Shown here piece after piece: positions 11,866 to 22,194 of a stretch of 64,000 nt of DNA. Position numbers and translations under genes: made by a program. The notes below the pieces were generated by a model. It did no database searches. It worked only from the letters and a program-made list of their open reading frames with translations, and was not told the DNA's origin. The stretch spans positions 4,271,081 to 4,335,080 of the forward strand of contig JAQFVV010000063.1 in the NCBI GenBank assembly GCA_028023455.1, in the 5' to 3' direction. This stretch comes from Epiperipatus broadwayi. Its lineage: Eukaryota; Onychophora; Udeonychophora; Euonychophora; Peripatidae. Within the stretch, counting starts at the first letter, position 1; each line of letters starts with the position of its first letter.

Positions 11866-12165
11866 TAGCTTAATTATAAATATAGGGGATTTGAACTCAG
11901 ACTTTCAAGCACCCATCAACTATCCACACTATCTCATACAACTGATATTCATGACCACACACATGTAGAAAAGATAAATAATCACCAATATATGTATTTC
12001 ATGCTAAACCAGCACTCATCAGTTGATCCACATTATCATCTCCCACATACATATAATCAATGCTCAGTTTATATTACGATAGCAAATCTTCACACTTTAA
12101 TGGACAGGCTTCAATCTACTCCAACCTCCAACTTTTTAGCCATCCATATCATTGAAAATCTCAAT
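11866..12165 (-). mobile_element. HRE-2 copy 1: hammerhead and tRNA-like monomer
   Basis: A ~300-bp non-coding unit sharing most of its length with 13025-13318 in the same orientation, at moderate identity. The minus strand carries a complete hammerhead (11978-12036), followed downstream by an A-box-like AGTGTGGATAG (about 11920-11930) and a B-box-like GAGTTCAAATCC (11887-11898). The combination of a tRNA-like Pol III promoter and a hammerhead resembles the SINE-like Sm-alpha repeats of schistosomes. No clear target-site duplication was found. Confidence 0.65.
11978..12036 (-). ncRNA. Type I hammerhead ribozyme (HRE-2, canonical core)
   Basis: Minus-strand order: outer stem I ATAAT, internal loop, inner stem I ATCAA, core CTGATGA, stem II GTGCTG/TAGCAT with loop GTT, core GAAAT, loop ACAT, ATA with cleavage expected after the last A, inner stem I TTGGT, then outer stem I ATTAT. 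Every invariant core base is present. Stem III is two base pairs (A-U and U-A) with a four-base loop. I regard it as plausibly active. Confidence 0.82.
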
Positions 12166-12837
12166 ATATCATATCAAACAATCTCTATGCACATCTCACA
12201 TCTTTAGTGTTTATGATAAATTATTTTATAAGAATTTCAATTAAAAATTAGAATTTCAATTTTTAAGAACAAACATTTATTTAACCTTGCAATGAGTTTT
12301 TGTTTCAATCCATTGTTCAGACTGCACATTATTTCATTAATTTTTATCAATAAAATTACAAGAGTTTCTGTTAATCATTTATTGTGTTGTTAGGGATAGT
12401 AGAGGGATATAAAATGTATCCTTTATTTCTATTATTCTGAATGATATCCTGACTAAAGGGCTATAATTATTCAAATTTGTAGATAATTATTTTATGTCAA
12501 TATTAGTCATATTAAGCACTTCTTTAAATAAATATCATTGTTATTGGTAAATATTAGAATACATTAGCTTTTGAGAGAAGTGAATGTCTCCTATAGCCAA
12601 CCAGGATGCCAGCTATTTGTTTGACAACACAACACTATGAAATAATTTCCAAGATGGATAAAAGAACCCTGAGATCATTGTTTATTATTTTGTAAATTAT
12701 CAACTTAGTCCACTCAAAATAAATACAGTAATGATTATCACTAATCATTTATTAAACTAGAAAGTATCTTTAACCCAGATATAAACTTTAAATCACAGTT
12801 GAATATTACACCCACACATGGAATTCTTCACACTTAT
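12166..12837. other. AT-rich DNA, no gene seen
   Basis: Nothing beyond AT-rich sequence could be supported. Confidence 0.45.
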
Positions 12838-12990
12838 ACAAATGTATTAAATAACTTGCACACCACCACACTTTCTTTTGAAAACATATGAATAAAAATT
12901 CAATGAACGTCATTTCTCTTTTAATATATCTTTATTCATATATTTTCAAAAGAAAATGAGGTGGTTTACAGATTATTTAATACATTTGTA
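12838..12990. repeat. Foldback repeat, ~60-bp arms
   Basis: Left arm 12838-12896 pairs with right arm 12930-12990 with few mismatches; for example CCACCACACTTTCTTTTG matches the reverse complement of CAAAAGAAAATGAGGTGG. The spacer is about 33 bp. It is non-coding and of unknown family, and lies just left of HRE-2 copy 2. Confidence 0.65.
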
Positions 12991-13024
12991 ATATTTAAAT
13001 ACGAGTATATTGTTTATACTGAAC

Positions 13025-13318
13025 TTCCTGTAATTAGAAAGGATTTGAACTCAGACTTTCAAGCTCTTTATTGCTATCCACTCCATCTTATACAATCAAT
13101 ACATATGACCACATTCATATGAAAATGGTAAATGATCTCTAATATATGTATTTTATGCTGAACCAGCATTCATCAGTTGGTCCAGATCATCTCCCACACA
13201 TATATGTAATCTGTGTTTAGTTTATATTAAGATAGCAAATCTTCAAGCTTTAATGGACAGGCTTCAATCTTTTCCACCCTCCAACTCTTCAGCTATTCAT
13301 GTCATTGAACATCTGATG
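13025..13318 (-). mobile_element. HRE-2 copy 2: hammerhead and tRNA-like monomer
   Basis: Second copy of the 11866-12165 unit. B-box-like GAGTTCAAATCC lies on the minus strand at 13041-13052 and A-box-like GGAGTGGATAGC at about 13072-13084. It carries a hammerhead at 13132-13190 with one core change. Confidence 0.65.
13132..13190 (-). ncRNA. Hammerhead ribozyme, HRE-2, one core change
   Basis: CTGATGA is intact and stem II is a perfect ATGCTG/CAGCAT with loop GTT. The GAAA box reads AAAA (G12 to A), which should disable cleavage. The outer stem I is ATGATCT/AGATCAT, seven perfect pairs, although its bases differ from the ATAAT/ATTAT stem of copy 1. Retained pairing with different bases supports a real RNA fold. 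Confidence 0.72.
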
Positions 13319-15483
13319 ATGGAATACCCAAAGCTTTTTTTTCCATGCCAATATTATTGTCATACTCATATTAACTTTAAGTCACTCTGACCCCTTATGT
13401 ATAGGACATTAATAGGTCTCATTCAAACACATAGAACCAAAAAAATATTCATTTCTAAAAATAAAATCAAAACTTGAACTAAATATCTTATTGTACAACA
13501 TCAAGTAAGATAATCATCACATAACAGCTTGTGAAAAAAATCAGATCCCAAATGTTTGCAAGTGCCAAAATTGATACATTTAAATTTCTTCATTTTTGGT
13601 ATTATTTTGTTACCTACTCATAATATTATCATAAACTGGTCAAATGAAGGTCAAAGAATTTATATAGATAGATAACTGAAAGATTTGCAGATATTATTGA
13701 ACTAAAAAAGTTTTTTTGGAGTTCTGATTTTGATTGATGACTTTAAATCAAAAAAGGATAAGTTTTGGAACAAAAGGAATGGTCATAAAATTTACAGTAA
13801 TCTAAAGACCTGAGACAGATTTCTAAAGATATTGTGAGCACTTATGTTTGATAATGCTATATAAACAGAAAGCAGATAAGCTGCACCTCCATTAAACAGT
13901 GTTTTCAGCAGTGGAATCAGTATCTCTAAAATGCATAAGTTACAAACAGGAATATGACCACAGAAGAACAATCACTTAGGGGCATACGTCCATTCACACG
14001 ATATTTTCCATCAAAGTCCAGGTGATATGGAAGAAAATCTTGGGTAATCTGTGATATTATTACATATAGGCAGGAAAGTTTGAGATCTACATTTTAACAA
14101 AAGTAATGATGAATGAGAAAGAAATCGTGGTAAAAATGTCAAGTGATTAATAAAAGAAATAGAAAATTTTGATTGTAACATAACCTGTGATAATTATTTT
14201 ATTTTGTATTCCCTTGCTGAATATTTGCTTTCAAAAAAGTTAATATTCCTGAGTACCATATGCAAAAATAAGCTCGAATTACCAACTTTTGTTTATCAAT
14301 CCAAAAGGTAATGAGATATATTCAAAATTATTACAAATTTTAAAAGAATGCAAGTATAATTTAATTTCTGTTCTAAAAAGAGGGAAAATTGGGATATCTG
14401 CAGTGCATTGTGACAGAAAAGATCTTGGTCCCAAGAAAAAACTTTAAATTATACATGATTGTAATTAAACAAAAGGTGTTATAGATACCTTTGATAAGAT
14501 CATATAAACTTATAGTTTTAAAAGAATAACAAGAAGATGATCTTGTGTAGTTTGCAATCTGATTGATGTAAATGTAATGAATGCCTATGTTATATGGATG
14601 TCTTTTAAATAGCAATATCCAAATGGTAATTGGGAAAAAAGAACAAACAGTATAACTGAGTTAGAAAAATAGTTAGCAAAATGCAAAGAAAATGAAATAG
14701 AAGAAACATCTAAAAATAGAATAGATAATGAACATCCATGAAAAAAATTTTTGTTGCAATATCTGTCACCTTTAAGAAATTCAAAGTATGTATATAATGT
14801 AACATATGTGAGGAATCTTTCTTGTATATTGTGTTTTAAAAGTGTTAGTTAAATGTTTCACATTTTCTAATGTATTAATTTTGTTTTTTTGATAACCAAA
14901 TTGATTTGATATATTTTTTAAATTATGAATTTATATGAATTGATTCCAAGTAAATGAAAGTTTATTTTTTCAGTAAAACAAGGGTTAAGTAGGTAAACTG
15001 CGTTGGGGGTAAAAAAAAATGCATTAAATTAATAAATGACATAAATATATCCGATAGACAGTTAAAGAATTATAATGAAAGTTAAAATGAGTCTTGTTAA
15101 ATAATTTCATTTATCTGTTGATTTTATTTTATAAATTTTTTTTTTTTTTTTTATAATTTTATATCAATTTATCTTTATTATGCTTTTAGCTTTCATTTAT
15201 ATTGAAATTTTAGATTTAAAATAATTATATAATACCATTTAATTTTTAAAATGAGATAATTTTTCAAATGTGAATTACAATTATCTAGGTTTTTTTTTTA
15301 CTGTAATTACATTCTCTTACCACAGCTATATTAATATTATTTGAATGCAATTCGAGAAGGAAAATCATACTCAATATAATCAATGATTGAATGCTGACAT
15401 TTTAAAAAAGAAACGAATATTTTGATATAAGATTTTTAAAAATAGTAATTTATTATTTCGACAGTGAAACAACAAAAAATCAT
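13319..15483. other. AT-rich DNA, no gene seen
   Basis: A short minus-strand open frame at 14373-14615 resembles nothing I know and shows no coding signature. T runs are frequent (for example near 15139-15152). Confidence 0.45.
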
Positions 15484-15760
15484 GGATCATCATCATTTTT
15501 AGTCATTATCAATCCACTGTAAGCTGAAGATCTCTCCAAATTTAATCCAGTTTTTCTTATTTATAGCTTCTAAATTTGTTCATCTTTCTCACCAAAGTCT
15601 TTTTTTTTTTTTTTAGTTTTTGGGATCCAGTTTAAGAAATTGATTTGTTTTTCTAATAATATTTTCAACTCCATTTCATTCTGAATTCTTTTGGTGCTTT
15701 CAATAATATCGACCTGTTTTTTCAACACGTATTTCACTTTTGATTTTTCCTTGATATTCT
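15484..15760 (-). pseudogene. RTE retrotransposon 3' fragment
   Basis: Minus-strand translation aligns with the last ~90 residues of the RTE copy at 1-1250: FLNWIPK against ILNWIPR, and the final block GLNLERS, out of frame, against WIKLGET. At nucleotide level TGGATTAAATTTGGAGAGA and CAGTGGATTGATAATG match, followed by an ATGATGATGATC tail. It is badly decayed, with a poly-A/K expansion near 15600-15615. Confidence 0.7.
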
Positions 15761-15762
15761 TA

Positions 15763-16075
15763 ATTAGAAACCAACCAATAAACACCTAAACATTCACAAT
15801 AAATATAGTAATCAATATTTCTCACTGCTGTCAAGGCAACCTTCTCACCTTTTAATAGCAAGAATGGAAATTCATTCTTACTAATGGTCCATTGAGTATA
15901 TGTTGACACTTAAAGATTGCAACTTGACCACAGAATGAAATGTTGATACAATGAAGTTTAAATAAACCTCCTTAAACATGAAACAAACATGTCCATGTAA
16001 TGCAGATTAATAAATAGTCAATTATAACATTACAAACTGCAATACTTTTTAAATTGCTCATGTATTATTTAAATA
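15763..16075 (-). repeat. C457 inverted arm (left)
   Basis: Reverse complement of about 17478-17795, with shared blocks around CAACTTGACCACAGAATGAA and AGAAACCAACCA. It abuts the RTE fragment at 15760. A further partial copy in plus orientation follows at about 16078-16175, so this arm is itself folded back near 16075. Confidence 0.65.
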
Positions 16076-16175
16076 ATAATTGTATCAATATTTCATTCTT
16101 TGTGGTCAAGTTGCAAATCTTTAAGTGTCCCTATATATTCAATGGACCATTAATAAGAATATTTCCATTTATTAT

Positions 16176-17334
16176 CTTTATTTAATTTTAGTTATTTTTT
16201 CTAATACTAAATATCCCATTTTATATCCTCTTCTTAAACACAAACAAAACATAGCTCTCCTCAAAAATTAAATCAGCAGGAAAGGGGGTATCAAACCTAT
16301 TCCAAACCCCTAAATACAAGTAAGAGAAGTTTTATATATTTAAAAATAATGTATAATGATATAGATAATATACATAGCAATTCAAGCTTAAAATGTCACA
16401 CTCATGTTCAACAGAAATGATGGCTGAAATCTTCATACTATAATAACAAATCTCAGGCTCCATCTGAGATCAAAACCTTCCCATTAGCAATACTAAGCAC
16501 CAAATGATTACTACAACATTAAAATGCAAGAAATTATACAAACTTCGTCATTATACAAAGCGTTGGTTCCCATCCAAATAACAGCCATATTAACCCTTTT
16601 CCCTCTTACGAGGACTCTCATAAGCAGTTGATTACTCTATTTTTATTTTTACTAGAGATTTTAATTATTATATTTTAAAATTCTAAGATTCCCTCTTCCA
16701 TATTTTACAATAAAAAAAAAAACATTAAACTAAACAAAAAAAAACTTATTTATTGTCTCAGCTGAAAGACATTTATTGGCTGGAAAGAACGAAGAAACCC
16801 CCCCCCCCCCCCCCCCCCCCCCCCGCCCGAACACCTTTTCTCACAATGTATGGGATTCAGAGTGATCCGAGAAATCATACTCTCCAACACCAAGATAGAT
16901 TTCCAACTGATCTCATCTCTGAAAGATAGTATCAATACTAAAACCTATCCAATAATACGTCTCAGTGTTTTTGAACTATGCCATATGGGTTACACATTGT
17001 AAACTAATCATGGAACATCCACAACCTAATATAAAACAGGTTTTTTCCAAAACAATGATTAAAATCCAGAAGAGAGACCAACTCCTGGCATCGTCGAAAA
17101 CATTTGAAGACACTTGGACATTATACAATATGCCAAACTAACAACAAGGCAAAAGGGGGGGGGGGCTAACAATCAGATAAATATGTGAAAGATCTAATGT
17201 TCACACCATATTGGACAACATAGACTCATCAGAACCCAAATGGAAATAACAAGATAGTTAGAACAACAATGTAAACCCCAATTGTATGATTACACATCAC
17301 TGTATACATTAGAAATAATAAATTATTATTGAAA
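16176..17334. other. Non-coding stretch with homopolymer tracts
   Basis: Contains an uninterrupted run of 27 C at 16798-16824 and a G run at about 17154-17164. The minus-strand open frame across the C run gives a polyglycine artefact. I saw no gene. Confidence 0.5.
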
Positions 17335-17870
17335 CTAAATATCCTATTTAGCTTCAAGCATTATGTCACTTATTATTAAATATATAAATTTATTAAGCGC
17401 TAACTGATGATCTTATAATAATATGAAAGGCTAAAACCTTTTTAAGGCGCTTCTGTTGAAGGTTTTACTTATTATTTAAATAATACACGAGCAATTTAAA
17501 AGTATTGCAGTTTGTAATGTTATAATTGACTATTTATTAGTCTGCATTACATAGCCATGTTTATTTCATGTTTAAAGAGGTTTATTTAAACTTCATTGTA
17601 TCAATATTTCATTCTCTGTGGTCAAGTTGCAATCTTTAAGTGTCCATATATATTCAATGGACCATTATAAGAGTTGTTTTCCATTCTTGCTATTAAAAGG
17701 TGAGAAGGTTGTCTTGACAGCAGTGAGAAAATATTGATTACTATCTTTATTGTGAATGTTTATGTGGTTACTGGTTGGTTTCTAATTACATAATTATCCC
17801 ATTTAGCATTAAGCATTATTTCACTTGATATTCTTAATATACATTTTTATTTATTTATTAAGATTCTGAG
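17335..17870 (+). repeat. C457 unit, tandem partial repeat
   Basis: The first ~65 bp (17335-17400, TATTTAGCTTCAAGCATTAT) recurs at 17796-17870 (CATTTAGCATTAAGCATTAT), giving a unit of about 457 bp plus a partial second unit. The interior (about 17478-17795) is the inverted mate of 15763-16075. A hammerhead candidate sits at the unit start. Confidence 0.6.
17395..17452 (+). ncRNA. Hammerhead candidate in C457
   Basis: Order seen: AAGCGC (outer stem I), TAA, CTGATGA, a 14-nt stem II region, GAAAGG, loop CTAAAA, CCTT (cleavage after the second T), TTTAAG, GCGCTT (outer stem I, six perfect pairs). Core boxes and length (58 nt) fit the type I hammerhead. Stem II pairs poorly, so the call is weaker than for HRE-1 or HRE-2. 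Confidence 0.42.
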
Positions 17871-18231
17871 TAAATTCATGAATAAATGTTGGTAATATGA
17901 ACTTATTAAAAATGTTCTCTTTTTTCTTTCAAAATTATATATTTCCTGATAGTGTTAAGTAGTTTCTCCCAAAATGCTCTATAATATATTTATAATCTGA
18001 CATGTTAACTTTTACTAATTTATTACTATTAATCTATTGTATTCTTTTTTGAAAAATTCATTGAAAGTTGCTTTAGTCTTTTTAACATTTGTTTTAGTTT
18101 TACTTTCTTCTTTCACATGATAGGTCTTGTCATTTTTAAAGCTCTGAAGCATTATTTTCAAAGACAACCATTTCATTTATAAAATGTAGATACTTTAAAT
18201 AATCTTCATTTCTCTAAGTCATTATATTTTT
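17871..18231. other. AT-rich DNA, no gene seen
   Basis: No feature could be supported. Confidence 0.4.
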
Positions 18232-18326
18232 CAAATGGCCTAGTGGTTAGCATAGCTGCCTTCCAAGCAGCTGGCCCCGGTTTGCTTCCCTGTCAATGCA
18301 TTTGACAGAGATAAAAAAAAAATTTA
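18232..18326 (+). repeat. tRNA-Gly(UCC)-derived SINE-like sequence
   Basis: TGGCCTAGTGGTTAGCATAG matches a tRNA-Gly A-box region. GCTGC/GCAGC closes a seven-base anticodon loop CTTCCAA (anticodon TCC). A decayed B box (CCGGTTTGCTTCC) and a tail TTTGACAGAGAT followed by A10 come after. The acceptor ends do not pair, so this is not a working tRNA. The tail resembles that at 26013-26030. Confidence 0.65.
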
Positions 18327-18524
18327 AGAATATTATTTTTTGACACTATACTACAAATGTTAATTGTCCAGTAATATGATCAAAGCATGTTATATTTTTT
18401 ATGTTAAAGAAGATTATTCAAAGGTTAATTTAATGAATTTTTATAATACATATAGTAAGCATCTGTGTTGCATTCTCCTGCATCTAAGTATACTAGTGGA
18501 GTTTGGTGGGTAAAAATAATTTAC

Positions 18525-19016
18525 ACTCTTTTTTGTGAATATTAATTCTTATTAAGCGTGATATCAGCACATAATACTTATATAAGGCTAAAACCTCAGT
18601 ACATGCGCCTTGAGGGCTTAATTTTAGCAAGAGAGACCTCTACAGATCATAACGCAAGATTCGACTTTATAAAGATAAGAAGGACCCTCTTATCTCTCAG
18701 CCTATTTTTTTAATTATATAGGCAAATCTAAAGCATTTTGATTTGGGAGCATATTGACTCATTGTTAATTGAAAGATTTCGTGAATGTTAATGTTTAACA
18801 GAAATAGTGGACTTAATCAGTGAAGAATTTATTAGCTTCATGCTCCCAAATCAAAATGCTTTAGATTTGCCTATATAATTAAGAAAATAGGTTGAGAGAT
18901 AAGAGGATTCCTCTTATCTTTATAAAGTCAAATCTTGCATTATGGTTTGTAGAGGTCTCTCTTGCTAAAATTAAGCACTCAAGGCACATGTACTGAGGTT
19001 TTACTCTTTTTTGTGA
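18525..19016. mobile_element. 464-bp foldback element with exact 14-bp target-site duplication
   Basis: Arms 18590-18752 and 18840-19002 are inverted copies separated by an 87-bp spacer; 18539-18589 extends the left side. ACTCTTTTTTGTGA at 18525-18538 and 19003-19016 is an exact direct duplication. The left end (TTATTAAGCG ... AAGGCTAAAACCT ... GCGCCTT) resembles the C457 hammerhead-candidate region, but CTGATGA is not preserved. Hairpin GATAAGAGG/CCTCTTATC lies at 18898-18918. Non-coding. Confidence 0.75.
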
Positions 19017-19189
19017 TAGATTTTAGTAAAATAATAATAATAAACAGCCACTCATAAAGAAGTATGGTTAATCAATCTTCAGAATAAAAATAAATAGAGA
19101 AAGAGAAACTGCTCTAGAAAATAATTTTGAGCAATGATTGTAAGCCAATCTATGAAACACAAATATAACCACGTATAAAACATGCTGGT

Positions 19190-19550
19190 CCATTCTGTTT
19201 ACTTGATATTTTATGATGTTATTTCTTAATTTCTTTAGTCGACAAGTTTTCTTCATGAAATATCTCAACATCATGTCTAATTGTACCTCTCCAATGTATT
19301 TTATTTTCTGACACATCTTTGCAATAAAAACAATTAACATCGCAGTTTCTTAGAAAGTTTTTGAGATAATCTTTATAACATAAATGGAGTTTATCTCTTC
19401 CATAAAAACCATGTCCAAGTTTCCAGAAACACTTTTTTATATTTATGCTACAGATAATCTTTAAACATAAATGGAGAATCATATCCAGCAATTTGGAGAA
19501 CATATTGATTGGTTTCATGATCTTACCACTATATTTTTGACATTTTTTTG
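19190..19550 (-). pseudogene. Non-LTR retrotransposon RT C-terminal fragment
   Basis: The minus-strand frame contains a KCFWKLGHGFYGRDKLHLCY-type block, then KDYLKNFLRNCD, then IHWRGTIRHDVEIFHEE. This follows the order of the conserved tail of many invertebrate non-LTR polyproteins (PKxxFxGEL, GRPKLRYKDxLK, DRxxWR). It has several stops and is unlike the RTE copy at 1-1250 in this region, so it is a different lineage. No catalytic RT motif is left. Confidence 0.6.
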
Positions 19551-20221
19551 GAGTATTCTTAAATTAAACTTTTCTGTTGCCTTTATATTGAATCAATAAA
19601 GTATCTAAGTCTCCCTTCCATACAATTAATTAGGTAAGATAACAACTCTATATACAGCTTAGTTGCAGTAGTTATTTCCCTGGAGTCTATGTTAATCTCA
19701 ACATCTAAGTCCATTTTTCTACTTATAAAACTAATACGGTATTTAACTGGTTCCATTCAGTTGAAAACCATCCAAGCTAAAAGTTGCTGATGATTTTTGT
19801 TTCATCCCTGACTGGTAATGAGTTTTTTTAAGATTAATTAATAAACTAGTCTTTGTATATTTCATGTTAAAGCAATTAGAAAATTAAGAAAGATGCTACT
19901 AAAAATAAAAATATAAGAATAAATATATAATATGAATGAATTAAATAATGAAGAAATCATGATTAAAGGGAAATTAAGTAATAGGCTATAGAAAGAATTT
20001 GTTGCTAACAAAAAGATGCTTTGATTTTTCTTTAAGGCTAAAGAAACCAAATAAAGCAAATTCTGGTGCCAATACTGTACATGTTTGATGCCATTTTGAA
20101 TTTTATAATACCCAAATCCTTGCTGACACATTCAAGCAATAAATAACCATGATTATCAGCAGGCATACTGATCATCAAGGTCATATTATATAACAATTCC
20201 ACTTTATTTTTAAATTTAATG
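19551..20221. other. AT-rich DNA, no firm gene
   Basis: Possible further decayed retrotransposon sequence on the minus strand near 19560-19640, too degraded to assign. Two small overlapping minus-strand open frames at 19862-20226 show no recognisable domain. Confidence 0.4.
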
Positions 20222-21100
20222 TACACCTGGGTCTCGTTTTACGCGATAGATAGGTTCCTCAGAAAACACGTGCAAATGAAATCGCACAAAAATAGACGTA
20301 ACTTACATTGAAAAAGGGGGGATGTGGTCTGTGATTTTTCAAAATTCACGTAAAAGCAAAAGTACCAACGTAAAATTACTTTAAAATTCGCGCAAAAAAA
20401 AATAATAATAAGGAAATAAAATATGACTAATAAAAAATTTCAAATTTGAAAAAAATTGATACAAGACAAACTTTTTTTAACTATAATAATTTAATTTTAT
20501 TCAAAATAATATATTTTTATGCATAATTTACAGTACAGTAATTTACATTTTTTATACATGTTTTAATTATTATGATTTTTTGGTGACAACATAATTAGTA
20601 ATTAATCTTTGAGACGATGATTTTATTAATTGTTTACGAAGCTCGCGATACCAGACATACAACCATTTAGCTCTCGTTGGAATTTAAGAGCACGTTAATG
20701 ATTAGTGGCATTAATAAGAAAATAATAATTGATTACGTTCTTTTTTAAAAAGCAAAAACAGAATGTGATTTAAAATGCAAAATTAACATGCACAATGTTT
20801 GAACAAATTTACATTATAATCTTGTAAAATTTAATATGTGTATACATAAAATATGGAAATCATGATTTTAATTTCATTATTGCATAAAATCTTACTATTA
20901 TAAAGCACTGAAAATATTGAAATTACTAAGATGAAAGTCGAATTCCAATAATGTGCTATTACTTTCAATATAACGTAAGTGCATGAAATTTATTATTTAA
21001 AGTAATAGCGCATTATCGGAAATCGACTTCCGGTGAAACACGAATCGCGTAACTTCAAAATCGTGTTAAATAAGTTCACGTAAAAAGAGACCCAGGTGTA
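20222..21100. mobile_element. Tc1/mariner-type MITE, 875 bp, TA target duplication
   Basis: Terminal inverted repeats: left CACCTGGGTCTCGTTTTACG from 20224, right its reverse complement (CACCTGGGTCTCTTTTTACG) ending at 21098, at least 20 bp with one mismatch. TA flanks both ends (20222-20223 and 21099-21100), as expected for the Tc1/mariner/pogo superfamily. No transposase frame remains. An internal foldback (about 20933-20966 with 20998-21031) resembles the D300 satellite unit at 41062-42140. Confidence 0.85.
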
Positions 21101-22194
21101 TTTGTAATCATCTAGCCAACTTAAATTAATCAGTGTTCTTTATCTTCTAGTTAAGAAACAAGATATTGAAAAAAAAAATTTATTCTAGTTTTCGGTCAAC
21201 ACAAGTGCATATACCACTTAAATATGTATTAGCTAACTACTAAAAACAATATTAATAGGATTATGGAGTTTATATTACGTTAAACCCCCCCCCTTCAAAT
21301 GATCAACAGTAGTGAACAAAGAATTTCTGCTAAGAAAAAACTAAAATCCTATTATTTGTAAAAATAATATGCTGTATTTCATATTTTATAAGTTATAATC
21401 TTTTGGCATATTATTAAAAGTAGGTTAATTAGGGGTTTTTTAAAAAGTAGAAGACATAGATTACCTTTTGATTTCTTTCATAGGCTTATAGCAAACCTAA
21501 ATTGCATTTTGATTTTTTAATTAATGATGAAATTTATGATTTTGTAATCATTTTTTTTTTGAAACCACATGTCATTTATTATTTGAATGTATCAGCTGAG
21601 ATTTTGGATGAGTTATAAAATTCAAAATGGTGATGAACGTATACTATATCAGCACTCAAACTCTTAATATCCCCTTCAAATGTTTTTATCACTGTAATTG
21701 TTATTATTAATGGCTGTTTGCCACTATGCATCAGCTAATATAGCAAATTTATTGGTTTTATATCTCTGAGTTTAACATCAAAAAATATCATGACTTTTTT
21801 CACTTGAGATTTTTGAAAGCAGGATCAATGTGGGTGTTTAAATGATTTGTTCTCTCTTTTTTGTAGATATTATTTTTAGGAGGTTGTAAAATTGGCAGAC
21901 AAATATGGAGAGTGCTAACGGGATACCCATTAAATAGCAAGGCTTTATTTAATGTCCCTATAATTATAGACCATTTTCAAGTTAAAAAAGATTGCATGAA
22001 TTAGAATAACTAACTAATATTAAAAGGACATCATTGGACTTTTAAAAGAAAAGATGAAGAGCTAATTGATTTACAAAGTGGACATATTCTTTACTAAAAA
22101 TGCACAAATAATGAAAGCACAAATGAAATGGGATCTTATTATAAATTAAAAATTGAAAAACAATATTGTAGAGATTGATGGTATTCAGTCATAT
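21101..22194. other. AT-rich DNA, no gene seen
   Basis: A possible start of the following RTE relic lies near 21870-21990, too decayed to be firm. Confidence 0.4.

Noticed and set aside
16750-16935. Minus-strand open frame with polyglycine
   Set aside because: Product of the 27-C tract.
18232-18300. Functional tRNA-Gly gene
   Set aside because: Acceptor and T stems do not pair; only the D and anticodon arms are preserved.
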